From NCBI GenBank assembly GCA_021734505.1, contig JAIPIT010000004.1, positions 1-55,791 on the forward strand: DNA of 55,791 bases. Reading direction: 5' to 3'. The notes beneath the pieces are model-generated. The model did not search any database. It was given only the letters and a program-made list of their open reading frames with translations, and was not told the origin of the DNA. Below are positions 1-10,082 of the stretch, piece after piece; the first letter of the stretch is position 1, and the number at the start of each line of letters is the position of its first letter. Origin of the DNA: Fidelibacterota bacterium. GTDB lineage: Bacteria; Fidelibacterota; Fidelibacteria; Fidelibacterales; Fidelibacteraceae. Both the position numbers and the translations under genes were made by a program.

Positions 1-81
1 CCCTATATCTTCGAAGTAATGGGACATCTTTGTATTGACGGTGAGTTCAGGATCATGTTCACTGAAGCGGCAGATTCCTGA
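1..81 (+). CDS. 3' end of an unidentified gene (partial)
   Basis: Frame 1 is open from the left edge of the window to a TGA at 79-81, giving 26 residues that include FEVMGHLCIDGEFRIMF. A strong hairpin terminator in the same direction begins 20 bp later, which supports this being the tail of a real rightward gene. Too little is present to name the family. Confidence 0.5.
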   Translation, partial: PYIFEVMGHLCIDGEFRIMFTEAADS

Positions 82-101
82 TATAAATAATGGTAAATAT
101 G

Positions 102-133
102 AAAACGGAACGGTAAAACCGTTCCGTTTTTTT
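102..133. terminator. Bidirectional intrinsic terminator
   Basis: A 13-bp perfect stem (AAAACGGAACGGT / ACCGTTCCGTTTT) with a 3-nt A loop is followed by a T run. The A run on the left side lets it work for both strands: the partial rightward gene before it and the leftward membrane protein gene ending at 155. Confidence 0.85.
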
Positions 134-154
134 ATAAAACAAATAATTAATTAA

Positions 155-1876
155 TTACAAAGAGATACCAAACGTTGCCGGTGACAGGATGAAGAAAGCG
201 ATCAGCCAGACAAGGAAGAAGACAACAGATACCGTACTCCAGACTCTGGCTTTTTTATTTTCTTTGCTGTCACCTTCTTCTACCCGTGCTTTACGGGCAA
301 TAAAGAATCCAATAAAAGAGAAGATAGGAAACACAAATCCCGCCCAAGCCAATTTTTTTGCAAGGATCGATTCTTCTTTGTTAGTATGATCAACGTCATC
401 CGGCTCGACAATGTTTAGCCAATCGGCATTATAAAGTCCGCCCTGAACATTCAGGAGGCCGGCTTGATACCACTTAATTCCCTTTTCTTTCAGGATGCGG
501 CGACGTACGGGATTAAGGAAATAATTTGTTTGTTTGACCCACCATTCCAGAGAACCTGCAAAGCGTATTTTTTCCCAAAGAATATTGATCAAGGCCATGA
601 TACTCAACCCAACCAAAATTGTAACCACAACCTCACCCCATAAACCGACATTTCTGCCGTAAGTATTCCCAAAGATCCAGTCAATGGTGATGAACATGGC
701 AACATAGTACATGAACTGTATTGTGTAATTGGTAAAAGCCACAAAACCAAATCGTCGTATAAAGCGTGTTTTATTACCAAATTCTTTTGCTTTTCCACGT
801 AATTCCACAAGACGCAGCAGACCCATGATCAGTAAAATACCAAATCCGTTCAGCAGCATGAACTGAAAATACCAACCAATCCAGGGAGTGCCGAGCAATT
901 CAGGCACCCAACCGCGATGGTCCCAAATATGCATATAAACATTCAAACCCGAATCGAAGCCTTTTGCGCTGATAACCCGTATAACATTCGCGATAACCCC
1001 AACAAGTCCGATCAAATACATGATCACGCCAATTCTTAAAGTGATTTTTGTAAAAGGCTTAACCTTGCGCTCTTCTTTGGGCATGGTTAAAAATAAACCA
1101 AAGATCGTACCGACAAATGATGCGGCCAGATAAGGGAAGACAGGTTCCGGATACCCCGCCAGAGGTTCAATAAAAAAGACCAGAAGAAAACGCCAGAAAG
1201 AGTCTATTCCAATGCGAGGATAAGACAAATAATAAGTTTCTATATGTGCCGGGAATCCGGGAGAGATCAGTTTAACCAAGCCCCAAACAACGGGAGTAAA
1301 GACCAGTACGACAACAGCCAGGACCATGTAAAGTCTGATCAGTTTGTTCTTATCACGATACTTTTCTTTTGATACAAGAAAACTATGGATAGCTCCATTA
1401 AGAATAATACACCATGCAATGGTGTGAATGGTTTCAAAATGGTTGAAACGCCAGAGGGCATTATCCCAGACCCATTTAACCGGACCCAGATCCGGGTTTG
1501 ATGCCGCTTGAAGGGCAAGATGAATGTTTTCACCCACATCACCGTGATATCCGATCAAACCTTCGACCAACATGGCGAAGATCAACAGAATAAAACCGCC
1601 CATGATCTGTCGTTTGCCAATTTCAAAGGGCGAAGTATTACGTCGTAGTTCATGTTCCATACTAACCGTATTTCCCATGGCCGAGACCATAAGAAAAAAC
1701 CCCGCCAATCCACCGCTAAAAGGTAAAATGATTAACAAAATATATTCTATAAAACTTACCTTGGACATATCAGCCATTAGAATATCAATATCTACAGTAT
1801 GCATAACCATATGCAGGATCAGCATCATAAAGATGGCAAAACCGCGCAAAAAATCTATACTTGCAAATCGTTTCAT
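155..1876 (-). CDS. Acyltransferase-like integral membrane protein (HGSNAT/DUF1624-DUF418 type)
   Basis: A protein of about 573 residues with roughly a dozen hydrophobic segments. The N-terminus SIDFLRGFAIFMMLILHM is the characteristic R-x-x-S/x-D-x-L-R-G-x-A opening of the membrane acyltransferase family that includes heparan-alpha-glucosaminide N-acetyltransferase (DUF1624) and DUF418 proteins; the family moves acyl groups onto extracytoplasmic substrates. A hydrophilic stretch around residues 500-515 precedes a two-helix C-terminal tail. The start was placed at the ATG preceded by GGGAGG with 9 nt spacing; the in-frame ATG 30 nt upstream covers that ribosome-binding site. Substrate unknown. 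The gene stands alone between a terminator and the divergent dnaE promoter region. Confidence 0.7.
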   Translation of the reverse strand: MKRFASIDFLRGFAIFMMLILHMVMHTVDIDILMADMSKVSFIEYILLIILPFSGGLAGFFLMVSAMGNTVSMEHELRRNTSPFEIGKRQIMGGFILLIFAMLVEGLIGYHGDVGENIHLALQAASNPDLGPVKWVWDNALWRFNHFETIHTIAWCIILNGAIHSFLVSKEKYRDKNKLIRLYMVLAVVVLVFTPVVWGLVKLISPGFPAHIETYYLSYPRIGIDSFWRFLLVFFIEPLAGYPEPVFPYLAASFVGTIFGLFLTMPKEERKVKPFTKITLRIGVIMYLIGLVGVIANVIRVISAKGFDSGLNVYMHIWDHRGWVPELLGTPWIGWYFQFMLLNGFGILLIMGLLRLVELRGKAKEFGNKTRFIRRFGFVAFTNYTIQFMYYVAMFITIDWIFGNTYGRNVGLWGEVVVTILVGLSIMALINILWEKIRFAGSLEWWVKQTNYFLNPVRRRILKEKGIKWYQAGLLNVQGGLYNADWLNIVEPDDVDHTNKEESILAKKLAWAGFVFPIFSFIGFFIARKARVEEGDSKENKKARVWSTVSVVFFLVWLIAFFILSPATFGISL

Positions 1877-2132
1877 TGGAATTTTCCTCCCAGTGGATTT
1901 CTTCATTTTTCAGTGTATTACAACATACAATTATTAAGGAAAAGAAAAGTACTTGTTTAAAACAAAAAATCCAAGAAAAAGTGATGACGTAAAAAGTGAG
2001 AAGAAAGAAGTATTTCATTGAAAACTAATTGTCAATTATCCTTTTTCAATTGTCAATTGTTTTGACCTTTTCATTCTTGTTGGTTACATTTAGCTTTGGT
2101 CCCGAAACACGAAACTCGAGAAACAGGAAACC

Positions 2133-5100
2133 ATGGCAAATTTTGTCCACTTACATACGCATAGTGATTATAGCACGTTAGATGGCGCACAGAAGATCAA
2201 GACCATTGTAAAAATGGCAAAAGAAATGGAGCTTCCTGCGGTTGCCCTGACAGATCACGGTAATATGTTCGGTGCAATAGAACTTTACAACGAAGCAAAA
2301 GCTGCCGGTATCAAGCCAATATTCGGCTGTGAAATGTACGTAGCCAGAGGTTCTCGTTTTGACCGTATCAGCATCAGGGAAGAAGAGGGAAAATATTTTC
2401 ATCTTGTACTTTTGGCAATGAACAAGACAGGTTTTAAAAACCTGATGAAATTATCATCAATGGGTTATTTAGAGGGCTTTTACTATAAACCGCGCGTTGA
2501 TAAAGAATTACTGAGAAAATATAATGAAGGACTGATCGCTACCTCTGCCTGTATCAAAGGAGAAGCGGCGATGATGGCACGGATAAAAGGATACAATGAA
2601 GCTAAAGAAGCCGCTCTCGAATATGCCGATATTTTCCCCGGACGATTTTATCTGGAAATCCAACGACACGGGCTGCCTGAAGAAGACATCGTCAATGATG
2701 TGTTCATAAAAGTTTCAAAAGAAACAGGCATTCCTTTAGTCTGTGCCAACGATTCCCATTATGCCAAACGCGAACATTTCGAGGCCCATGATGCCTTGCT
2801 TTGTATCGGTACCGCCTCAAATATCAGCGATACTAATCGCATGAAATATGCTAATGACCAATTCTATTATAAAACTCCTGAAGAAATGGCATTGCTGTTC
2901 CAGGATGTTCCCGAGGCCGTAGAGAATACGGTCAAGATAGCTGAGCGCTGTAATTATGCTCCGGAAACAGATAAATATCATCTTCCTTCTTTTCCGATTC
3001 CCGAAGAGGTGCACACTAACGACCCTGATGTTTATCTTGATATTCTGGTTAAAAAAGGACTCGAAAAACGTTTTAATGGCGATGTGACTGCCGAGCACAT
3101 TGAGCGTGCAGATTATGAATTATCCGTTATAAAAAAAATGGGATTCTCGGGATATTTTCTTATTACTCAAGATTTTGTTCAATGGGCAAGAGACAATGAT
3201 ATTCCCGTGGGGCCCGGAAGGGGATCAGCTGCCGGCTCTCTTGTTGCTTATGCATTGGGGATCACCAATATTAATCCTTTGGAATTCGACTTGCTGTTTG
3301 AGCGTTTTCTAAATCCCGATCGTATAACTATGCCCGATATCGATATAGATTTTTGTTATGAACGCCGTCCCGAAGTGATCGATTATATTAAAGATCGCTA
3401 TGGGGAAAATAGTGTTACTCAGATCATCACGTTTGGGCGCATGAATGCAAAAGCGGTAGTCCGCGATGTTGCTCGTGTAATGGGCATGGATTATGCGACA
3501 GGCGATCGTTTTGCCAAAGCAATTCCGGCAGGCCTGAAACTTGACAAAAAAGAAAAGAAAGAAGGTTTGACCGAGCTGACAAAGTCCGAGAAGATCAGCA
3601 AAGACCTCCAAGAATATATCAACGAAAGCCCGGAAACAAAAAAACTATGGGAGATATCTAAAGTTCTTGAGGGAATGAATCGCCAGGTTGGCATTCATGC
3701 TGCCGGTGTCGTGATCGCGCCCGATGATCTTTTAAATTATATCCCCTTATTCAAATCCACCAAAGACGATATCACCACGCAGTACGATATGGGATGCCTT
3801 GAACAGGTTGGCATGCTTAAAGTTGATTTTCTTGGGCTTCGAACCCTGACAGTGATAAAGCATACGCTGGATTTACTTAAAAAACGCGGTGTTGAAATTG
3901 ATATTGATAATATCCCGATCGATGACGCGAAAGTATATAACCTTTTCTCCGAAGGACGCACTTTTGGACTTTTTCAGTTTGAATCCGGCGGAATGCGGGA
4001 ATATTTAAAGAAACTTCGCCCCACGAGCATAAATGATCTTGTAGCAATGAACGCGCTATATCGACCGGGGCCTATGGAAAACATTCCCGAGTATATAGAA
4101 CGGAAGCATGGCAAGAAAGTGACTTATCTTGATCCCACCATGGAACAAATACTAAAGCCAACCTACGGGATCATTGTTTATCAGGAACAGGTCATGCAAA
4201 TCGCATCGAGCGTTGCCGGCTTATCACTGGCAAAAGCGGATTCTCTTCGTCGCGCAATGGGAAAGAAAAAAGTCAGTGTTATGGAAAAAATGCGCCCGGA
4301 ATTTATTGAAGGTGCAAAGAAAAATAGCATTAGTGAAAAAATAGCAAATGAAATATATGACCTTCTTATCCGTTTTGCGGAATATGGTTTCAATAAAAGT
4401 CACTCCGTTGCTTACGCATATATCGCTTATCAGACAGGTTGGTTAAAGGCTCATTATGCCGCGGAATTCATGGCGGCCAACCTTACTTCTGAACGTGGCG
4501 AGATCAAGCGGGTAGTGGAATTGGTCAATGAAGCCAAGAAGCTTGATATCGAAGTAATGCCGCCGGATGTAAACACCGGCACACCGTATTTCTCAGTGCT
4601 TGACGGTAAGATCACTTACGGACTTTCCGCATTAAAAAGTATTGGGGAAAAAGCGGCAAATGAGATCGTTCGAGCCCGGGAAGAGGGAGAGCCATATAGC
4701 AGTATTTTTGATTTGACAAGCCGTGTAGATTTGCGAGCTGTAAACCGGAAAACGCTTGAAGCTTTGATCTATGCAGGCGCAATGGATACACTCAATGGAA
4801 CAAGAAGTCAAAATTTTAAAGCCATTGATGTTGCGCTGATATACGGACAACGATACCAAGATGAAAAACAAGCCGCACAAGTCAGTCTTTTTGGTGCCAG
4901 CACGGGACAAATTGTGATGAACGAACCGGATCTTGAAGAAATTCCCGAGTGGAACAAACAAATGAAACTTGAGAAGGAAAAAGAATTTATTGGTTTCTAT
5001 CTGACCGGTCATCCTCTGGAACCTTTTCGGGATGAGCTTGAAGCTGTTTCGAATGAATACCTCCTGAACGAAGAAGGGGCGTCATTGCCCGAGACTTTGC

Positions 5101-5594
5101 GTGTTGGAGGGTTGATCACAAGTTTTTCCATCAATTATGATAAGAGAAATAATCAATATGCGCGATTCCAATTTGAATCTTTAACAAATGAATTTACGGT
5201 CCTGGCGTTCAAAGCATTTGCACAATATAAAGACCTGCTTTCGGAAGATTCCAAGATCTATATTGAAGGAACGTTAAAGGTTGACAAAGAGCGCGACCAA
5301 TTACCCACGCTTTTTTTAAATTATGCCATGCCGCTAGCCGATCTAAGAGAAATGAAGATCAGGGCAATAAACTTACGCATTGTGAATGATGAGGATTTTG
5401 AATCCAATATCAAAAAACTGAAAGCTATTGTTCAGCGATACCCCGGTAATAAAAAAATGTATATTCATGTTTCATATATTGATCTCGACGTCCAGGAAAA
5501 GATCATAAAGGTAGGTCAAGGCATTAATGGGGCACGTGACATGGTTAAACAGTTTCGCGAGGTCGTTGGCAAAGCCAATGTATGGTTGAGCTAG
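2133..5594 (+). CDS. dnaE: DNA polymerase III subunit alpha
   Basis: Catalytic subunit of the replicative polymerase, 1153 residues, close to the usual length of DnaE. An N-terminal PHP domain (HLHTH at 6-10, TDHGNMFG near 40, NDSHY near 206) keeps its metal-ligand-type histidines. The C-family polymerase core shows GPGRGSAAGSLV at 360-371 and the catalytic PDIDIDF at 401-407 (Asp404 and Asp406). Later come the tandem helix-hairpin-helix part (YGLSALKSIGEKAANEIV, about 830-850) and an OB-fold (RVGGLITSFSI, about 990). The start ATG follows AGGAAACC. The next gene begins 3 nt after the stop, so the two are very likely co-transcribed. No PolC-type exonuclease insertion is present. Confidence 0.97.
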   Translation: MANFVHLHTHSDYSTLDGAQKIKTIVKMAKEMELPAVALTDHGNMFGAIELYNEAKAAGIKPIFGCEMYVARGSRFDRISIREEEGKYFHLVLLAMNKTGFKNLMKLSSMGYLEGFYYKPRVDKELLRKYNEGLIATSACIKGEAAMMARIKGYNEAKEAALEYADIFPGRFYLEIQRHGLPEEDIVNDVFIKVSKETGIPLVCANDSHYAKREHFEAHDALLCIGTASNISDTNRMKYANDQFYYKTPEEMALLFQDVPEAVENTVKIAERCNYAPETDKYHLPSFPIPEEVHTNDPDVYLDILVKKGLEKRFNGDVTAEHIERADYELSVIKKMGFSGYFLITQDFVQWARDNDIPVGPGRGSAAGSLVAYALGITNINPLEFDLLFERFLNPDRITMPDIDIDFCYERRPEVIDYIKDRYGENSVTQIITFGRMNAKAVVRDVARVMGMDYATGDRFAKAIPAGLKLDKKEKKEGLTELTKSEKISKDLQEYINESPETKKLWEISKVLEGMNRQVGIHAAGVVIAPDDLLNYIPLFKSTKDDITTQYDMGCLEQVGMLKVDFLGLRTLTVIKHTLDLLKKRGVEIDIDNIPIDDAKVYNLFSEGRTFGLFQFESGGMREYLKKLRPTSINDLVAMNALYRPGPMENIPEYIERKHGKKVTYLDPTMEQILKPTYGIIVYQEQVMQIASSVAGLSLAKADSLRRAMGKKKVSVMEKMRPEFIEGAKKNSISEKIANEIYDLLIRFAEYGFNKSHSVAYAYIAYQTGWLKAHYAAEFMAANLTSERGEIKRVVELVNEAKKLDIEVMPPDVNTGTPYFSVLDGKITYGLSALKSIGEKAANEIVRAREEGEPYSSIFDLTSRVDLRAVNRKTLEALIYAGAMDTLNGTRSQNFKAIDVALIYGQRYQDEKQAAQVSLFGASTGQIVMNEPDLEEIPEWNKQMKLEKEKEFIGFYLTGHPLEPFRDELEAVSNEYLLNEEGASLPETLRVGGLITSFSINYDKRNNQYARFQFESLTNEFTVLAFKAFAQYKDLLSEDSKIYIEGTLKVDKERDQLPTLFLNYAMPLADLREMKIRAINLRIVNDEDFESNIKKLKAIVQRYPGNKKMYIHVSYIDLDVQEKIIKVGQGINGARDMVKQFREVVGKANVWLS

Positions 5595-5597
5595 ATC

Positions 5598-6752
5598 ATG
5601 ATCATCTACCTGACATCAGGCACCGAAAACACAGTAATGGCAAGGCGTTTTTGTGATGCGTATCCCGAAGCGGAGATCGTGACTATTCCCGATAATGAAA
5701 ATGCCCGTCAGGCTCTTTACGAAAAAGAAACCCACAGCGGAAAACATAATATTTTTATCACTCCTGCGAGGGGGCAACATTTTAAAGTATGTCCCGGTAC
5801 CGGTGATCCATATATCTGTTGCAATTATTGGACTTTGCATCAAGCGACCAATTGTCCCTTCGACTGCACCTATTGTATTTTGCAATATTATCTGAACAAT
5901 CCTTTGCTTACCGTATTCTCTAACCTCAATGATCTGCTTGACATGATCCGCGAACGAATTAATGAAGAACCAAAAAGATTTTTTCGTGTTGGAACCGGAG
6001 AGCTCGCTGATAGCCTGGCAATAGATGATATTGCCCAAGCCGGACCGGAACTTAGTCGTTTTGCGGCAAAGCAGTCAAACATGATATTGGAATTGAAAAC
6101 AAAGTCAGACAAGGTCGATCATTTGCTGGACGTAAAGCATCAGGGGCGTACCGTGATCTCCTGGTCGCTGAATCCCACAAATCGTATTGAAGAACATGAA
6201 TATAGAGCAGCGACACTCGATGCCAGAATGCTGGCGTTAGAGAAAGTTCAAAAAGCCGGGTATATGACAGGCTTCCATTTCGATCCCATACTGATTGACG
6301 GCGATTGGAAAAAAGATTACGAAGAATTGGTTAAAACATTATTTAAGCATGCCGACCCATCGCGTATAGCATGGATATCCATAGGGTCTTTGCGCTTCCC
6401 GCCCGAGATGGGAGAAAAGGTCAAAGCTAAATTCCCTAAAAGCAATTTATTGGACGGAGAAATGATCCGTGGCAATGATAATAAACAACGATACTTCAAA
6501 CCACTCAGGATCGCGGCATACCGGCATCTTTATAGCTTGTTACACCAATATGGCGGCGAAGATCTGTTTATTTATTTTTGTATGGAAGACAGCGATATCT
6601 GGCAGCAAGTCATGGGCTTTGCGCCGGACAAAAATGCAGATCTTGATTTCATGTTCGCCGAATATTTGAATAAGAAATTCCCCGGACTGAAGATCCCGCA
6701 AGCGGATAAAAAAGTATATGAGGGATTCCATACGAAAAGAAGTTGGGAATAA
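5598..6752 (+). CDS. Spore-photoproduct-lyase-like radical SAM protein
   Basis: A 384-residue protein with the radical SAM cluster motif CPFDCTYC (Cys86, Cys90, Cys93; C-x3-C-x2-C, the spacing of the spore photoproduct lyase family). Further landmarks are RVGTGELADSL near 135, the KTKSD segment near 168, and FHFDPI near 225. Classical SPL reverses spore photoproduct in DNA and has a hydrogen-donating Cys in an ACTSD-like segment; here the aligned segment reads GTGELAD with no Cys. It therefore belongs to the SPL-like group found outside spore formers, whose substrate is not established. It starts 3 nt after dnaE and no strong ribosome-binding site is visible, which suggests translational coupling. 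A DNA-related role is suggested by family and neighbour only. Confidence 0.85.
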   Translation: MIIYLTSGTENTVMARRFCDAYPEAEIVTIPDNENARQALYEKETHSGKHNIFITPARGQHFKVCPGTGDPYICCNYWTLHQATNCPFDCTYCILQYYLNNPLLTVFSNLNDLLDMIRERINEEPKRFFRVGTGELADSLAIDDIAQAGPELSRFAAKQSNMILELKTKSDKVDHLLDVKHQGRTVISWSLNPTNRIEEHEYRAATLDARMLALEKVQKAGYMTGFHFDPILIDGDWKKDYEELVKTLFKHADPSRIAWISIGSLRFPPEMGEKVKAKFPKSNLLDGEMIRGNDNKQRYFKPLRIAAYRHLYSLLHQYGGEDLFIYFCMEDSDIWQQVMGFAPDKNADLDFMFAEYLNKKFPGLKIPQADKKVYEGFHTKRSWE

Positions 6753-7024
6753 TCTATACAAAGGACAATTGACAATATAATTATCAATTAACAGTTGACA
6801 TTTAAAAGCACATATTTAATCACGCAGTGGTTTTAGTTTTAGGAAGTAACTGCCTATTCTATTATTGAATCCCTTCGGGATTCATTTTAAAAGTTTGGAA
6901 TTATTTTGGTGATCAAATAAAGAAACCCTAAAAGGGTTCAATAATAGTGTATGCGCAAAATCCTTTCGTAAAACAACCACAAATGGGTTGAATATGATAA
7001 ATATATTAACCGCGTTGAAGTTAT
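6753..7024. repeat. Intergenic region with REP-like palindromes
   Basis: This gap between convergent genes holds several short palindromes: GAATCCCTTCGGGATTC near 6866-6882 and AACCCTAAAAGGGTTC near 6932. It also carries AT-rich CAATTG/ACAATT inverted repeats at 6763-6800. Similar ACCCTGAAAGGGT and GGTGATCAAATA blocks recur near 40360-40440, so these belong to dispersed repeat families. No coding signal is seen. Confidence 0.6.
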
Positions 7025-7930
7025 TTATTGTGTTAAATTGTCCTTTGTCAATTGTTCTTTGTCAATTGAGAGAGGTTCCACATGTATGGTTGCATCAATG
7101 TCTTTTTCCTCTTTGATCATTTTTTCAACCAAAGTTACATGATCATGTGCTTCTTGTAATGACATTTTTGGGGGGAGCTTTAGATGAAAAGTCAGTTCAA
7201 GGTGCCGGCCGTAGCGATGCAGATGCACATGGTGAACGTGTGTTTCCATTTCCATAAGTTCATCGCAGCGAGTAGAAAGATAGTTTAACAATTCAGCATC
7301 CGGAGATTCACCGAGAAGCGGTTTAACCCCTTCAATGATGATCTGCAGGGCTGTCCAGCCTATCATTAACGCTACGAGCAGGGTTAATACACCATCCACC
7401 CACCAGACAAAACGCCCAAACACAATACCGACAAGAATGATCACAGAAGAAATGGCATCTGAACGATGATGCCAGCCATCGGCTTTTAATGAAAGAAAAG
7501 CCGTTTTACGGTACATAGAGAACGCATATTGCGCCATTAGCTCTTTAACAATGATAGAGGCAATAGTCACAATAATCGCGATCAAACCGTATTTTGCCTG
7601 GGTGTGATTGCTAAGACGATGAATGCCTTCGGTAAAAAAATCAACGGCGATCAATACAAGCAACATACCAACGATCATCGCAGCTATTAATTCCGCGCGC
7701 CCATGTCCGAAGGGATGCTCATCATCTGCCTTTTTTCCCGAAATACGTACGGCAATTATAATGATCAGGGAAGATAATGAATCCGATAGCGTATGCCACG
7801 CATCAGCGATAAGGGCAGAAGAGGCGGATATCAAACCCGCCCAGAATTTAAGTCCAAAAAGAACTAAATTGCCGACTAAGGACAGGCGGCCTTCATTTAA
7901 GGCAAATTTTTCAGGAGAAGTGTTTTTCAT
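7025..7930 (-). CDS. Cation diffusion facilitator (Zn/Mn/Fe efflux) family transporter
   Basis: A 301-residue inner-membrane protein of the CDF family, which exports divalent metals in exchange for protons. Six hydrophobic helices are visible. The two binding-site motifs are ADAWHTLSDSLSS (helix 2) and ADGWHHRSDAISS (helix 5), giving paired H/D-x3-D ligands. The helix 2-3 loop HPFGHGRAEL is typical. The cytoplasmic C-terminal domain has the metal-binding MEMETHVHHVHLHRYGR stretch. The gene starts 18 nt after the stop of the sensor kinase on the same strand, so both are probably one transcript. The last residues (KEQLTKDNLTQ) are encoded by a dispersed CAATTGACAAAGGACAATT repeat, so the C-terminus seems to have been extended by a repeat. 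Confidence 0.93.
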   Translation of the reverse strand: MKNTSPEKFALNEGRLSLVGNLVLFGLKFWAGLISASSALIADAWHTLSDSLSSLIIIIAVRISGKKADDEHPFGHGRAELIAAMIVGMLLVLIAVDFFTEGIHRLSNHTQAKYGLIAIIVTIASIIVKELMAQYAFSMYRKTAFLSLKADGWHHRSDAISSVIILVGIVFGRFVWWVDGVLTLLVALMIGWTALQIIIEGVKPLLGESPDAELLNYLSTRCDELMEMETHVHHVHLHRYGRHLELTFHLKLPPKMSLQEAHDHVTLVEKMIKEEKDIDATIHVEPLSIDKEQLTKDNLTQ

Positions 7931-7948
7931 AATATTACCGCGAAATAA

Positions 7949-9895
7949 TCAAGAATGATGAATAACCTTATTAACAGCATCAACAAGTTCACTTTGACGA
8001 TAGGGCTTCTTAAGAAAGCCCTCGACGCCTAGATTCCTAAGTTCGACAGTTTGTTTATTACTGGCATAACCGGTAGATACCAGCACCGCAACATCCGGAT
8101 TGATCTTTTTCAGAGCTTTAAAAATTTGCACACCATCCATTTCAGGCATGATCACATCAAGGATCACAGCGGAAATGCGGTCTTTTTCTTGTTTATATAG
8201 ATCGATACCGATTTTTCCGGAATCGGCTTCCAGTACTTCATAACCCACATAATTTAATGTTTTCATTAGCATACGGCGAATGGCTTCTTCATCATCGATC
8301 ACCAGAATAGTGCCGCCTTCTACAGAATTTCGTGCCGCGTTTGCTTTTTTTGCGACAGTTTCTTTTGGTTTAAGATCAGATACGGGGAAATATATATGAA
8401 AAGTAGTTCCCTCGCCGGGCGTGCTGTCGGCAAAGATATTTCCATTATGTGCATTAATGGTTCCGTAGGTCGTCGACAATCCCAATCCCGTTCCCTTTCC
8501 GGCTTGCTTTGTAGTAAAGAAAGGTTCAAAGATTTTGTCAAGGACCTCTTTTTCCATACCCGTTCCCGTATCGCGCACGTGTAAAACAATATAATTGCCT
8601 ATTTCAATATCTACCGGGAAGCGCAAAATATCTTTTTCGTAAATGGAAACATTTTCAGTGGTCAGCTCCAGAATACCGCCTTTTGGCATTGCATCCCGCG
8701 CATTGAATCCCATATTCAAGAGAATATTTTGAAGTTGGGCGAATTCACCCATAATAAAATGTTCTTTAGCGCCAAGTTTCTGTTTAATACTAATATTCTT
8801 GCCCAGTGAATGACGCAAAAGGTCCATAGAGCCAAGAATAAGTCCATGCAGATCAATGACGGTTGTTTGCTTACTTTGTTTACGTGAAAAGGTCAACAGT
8901 TGATCTGTTAAAGTCGCTGCCCGTTCACAGGTATCAGTGATGTTCTTGCAATAATAACTGTATTCTTCGTTATCTTTAAGATCTTCACCCAATAATTCGG
9001 CAAATCCAAGAATAGTAGCCAGCATATTGTTGAAATCGTGTGCTATACCGCCGGTTAACTGTCCCATGGCTTTGAGTTTTCTGGACTGAGCAAGCGTTTC
9101 CTCCTGGATGCGGATAGTGTCCAGCATGCTGTGTTCTTTAGTGATGTCAACATTTACGCCAACGATCAAAAGGGGTTCGTCCTTTTCATTGCGTTCTGTC
9201 ACTTGCATGGAACAGCGAAACCACTTGATCTCACCATGTGGATCAAAAATACGAAATTCAAATTTACATGAAGAATTTTTAACTATGCACTCTTCGATAC
9301 TCGTGATCGTGTTTTCAATGTCCTGGGGAATAACATGTTCGTACCAGGTATTCATCTCAAAAGTATCTTCAGTTGATTCTATCCCGAATAAGCGCAATAA
9401 CTGTTCATCGGGGATCCACTTTTTTTCGGGCAAACGAATGGTAAAACTACCGATCTGAGCGGCATCAAGAGCCGTATTCAGGCGTTCGCGGTTAATGGTA
9501 AGTTCCCGTTGCCGTTGATATCGCTCCACATGGTTCTTTAAGCGGGCAAGAAGAACGCGATCGTTGAATGGTTTGGAAACATAATCATCACCCCCAACAT
9601 CAAAGCCCTTTTCCACTGCCTCAACATCGGTACGGGCCGTAACAAAGATCACCGGAATGGGCTGGGTGGAAGGATTGGCTTTTAACTGTCGACAGACATC
9701 AAAACCATCCATCTTGGACATCATTATATCAAGAAGAATAATATCCGGGTGATATTCGTTTGCTACGCGAAGGGCTTCTTCACCGGACTGGGCCAGCAAG
9801 ATGTTATAACCTTCAGTGGTTACGATCGTGGTAAGTATCTGCAGATTCGTTGCCGTATCATCCACGATCAAAATTGTAATATTCGGTTTTTCCAT
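7949..9895 (-). CDS. Hybrid sensor histidine kinase with N- and C-terminal receiver domains
   Basis: A 648-residue cytoplasmic signalling protein with no membrane segments. Domain order: receiver (1-120, phospho-acceptor Asp56 in LLDIMM), PAS (about 135-255, ending WFRCSMQVTERN...VGVNVDITKE), HisKA dimerisation domain (GQLTGGIAHDFNNML, His286), HATPase (DTGTGMEKE near 442, GKGTGLGLS near 467), and a second receiver (530-648, Asp580 in AVILDVIMPEMDG). The layout REC-PAS-HisKA-HATPase-REC is typical of phosphorelay hubs that take input from another kinase. No DNA-binding output domain is present, so a partner regulator must lie elsewhere. Probably co-transcribed with the CDF transporter immediately downstream, though a metal-sensing role is only a guess from this linkage. 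Confidence 0.93.
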   Translation of the reverse strand: MEKPNITILIVDDTATNLQILTTIVTTEGYNILLAQSGEEALRVANEYHPDIILLDIMMSKMDGFDVCRQLKANPSTQPIPVIFVTARTDVEAVEKGFDVGGDDYVSKPFNDRVLLARLKNHVERYQRQRELTINRERLNTALDAAQIGSFTIRLPEKKWIPDEQLLRLFGIESTEDTFEMNTWYEHVIPQDIENTITSIEECIVKNSSCKFEFRIFDPHGEIKWFRCSMQVTERNEKDEPLLIVGVNVDITKEHSMLDTIRIQEETLAQSRKLKAMGQLTGGIAHDFNNMLATILGFAELLGEDLKDNEEYSYYCKNITDTCERAATLTDQLLTFSRKQSKQTTVIDLHGLILGSMDLLRHSLGKNISIKQKLGAKEHFIMGEFAQLQNILLNMGFNARDAMPKGGILELTTENVSIYEKDILRFPVDIEIGNYIVLHVRDTGTGMEKEVLDKIFEPFFTTKQAGKGTGLGLSTTYGTINAHNGNIFADSTPGEGTTFHIYFPVSDLKPKETVAKKANAARNSVEGGTILVIDDEEAIRRMLMKTLNYVGYEVLEADSGKIGIDLYKQEKDRISAVILDVIMPEMDGVQIFKALKKINPDVAVLVSTGYASNKQTVELRNLGVEGFLKKPYRQSELVDAVNKVIHHS

Positions 9896-10082
9896 AAATA
9901 TTCTTTTAAAGAACAGGTCTCCCGATCTTTAGCCATTTATTATTTTCCAAAGAAAAAATATAAAGAAAGGACGTAATTAACAACTTATAAGAAGGTCTTT
10001 CACATTAATTAATTATTCATAAAATATTGAATTGAGAAAAATAATGGATGCACGCGGACAACATATATTGTATTATAGTGAG

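Noticed and set aside
7949-9895. Kinase-transporter pair as a metal-resistance two-component system
   Set aside because: No DNA-binding response regulator or metal-sensing domain is present; adjacency alone is insufficient.
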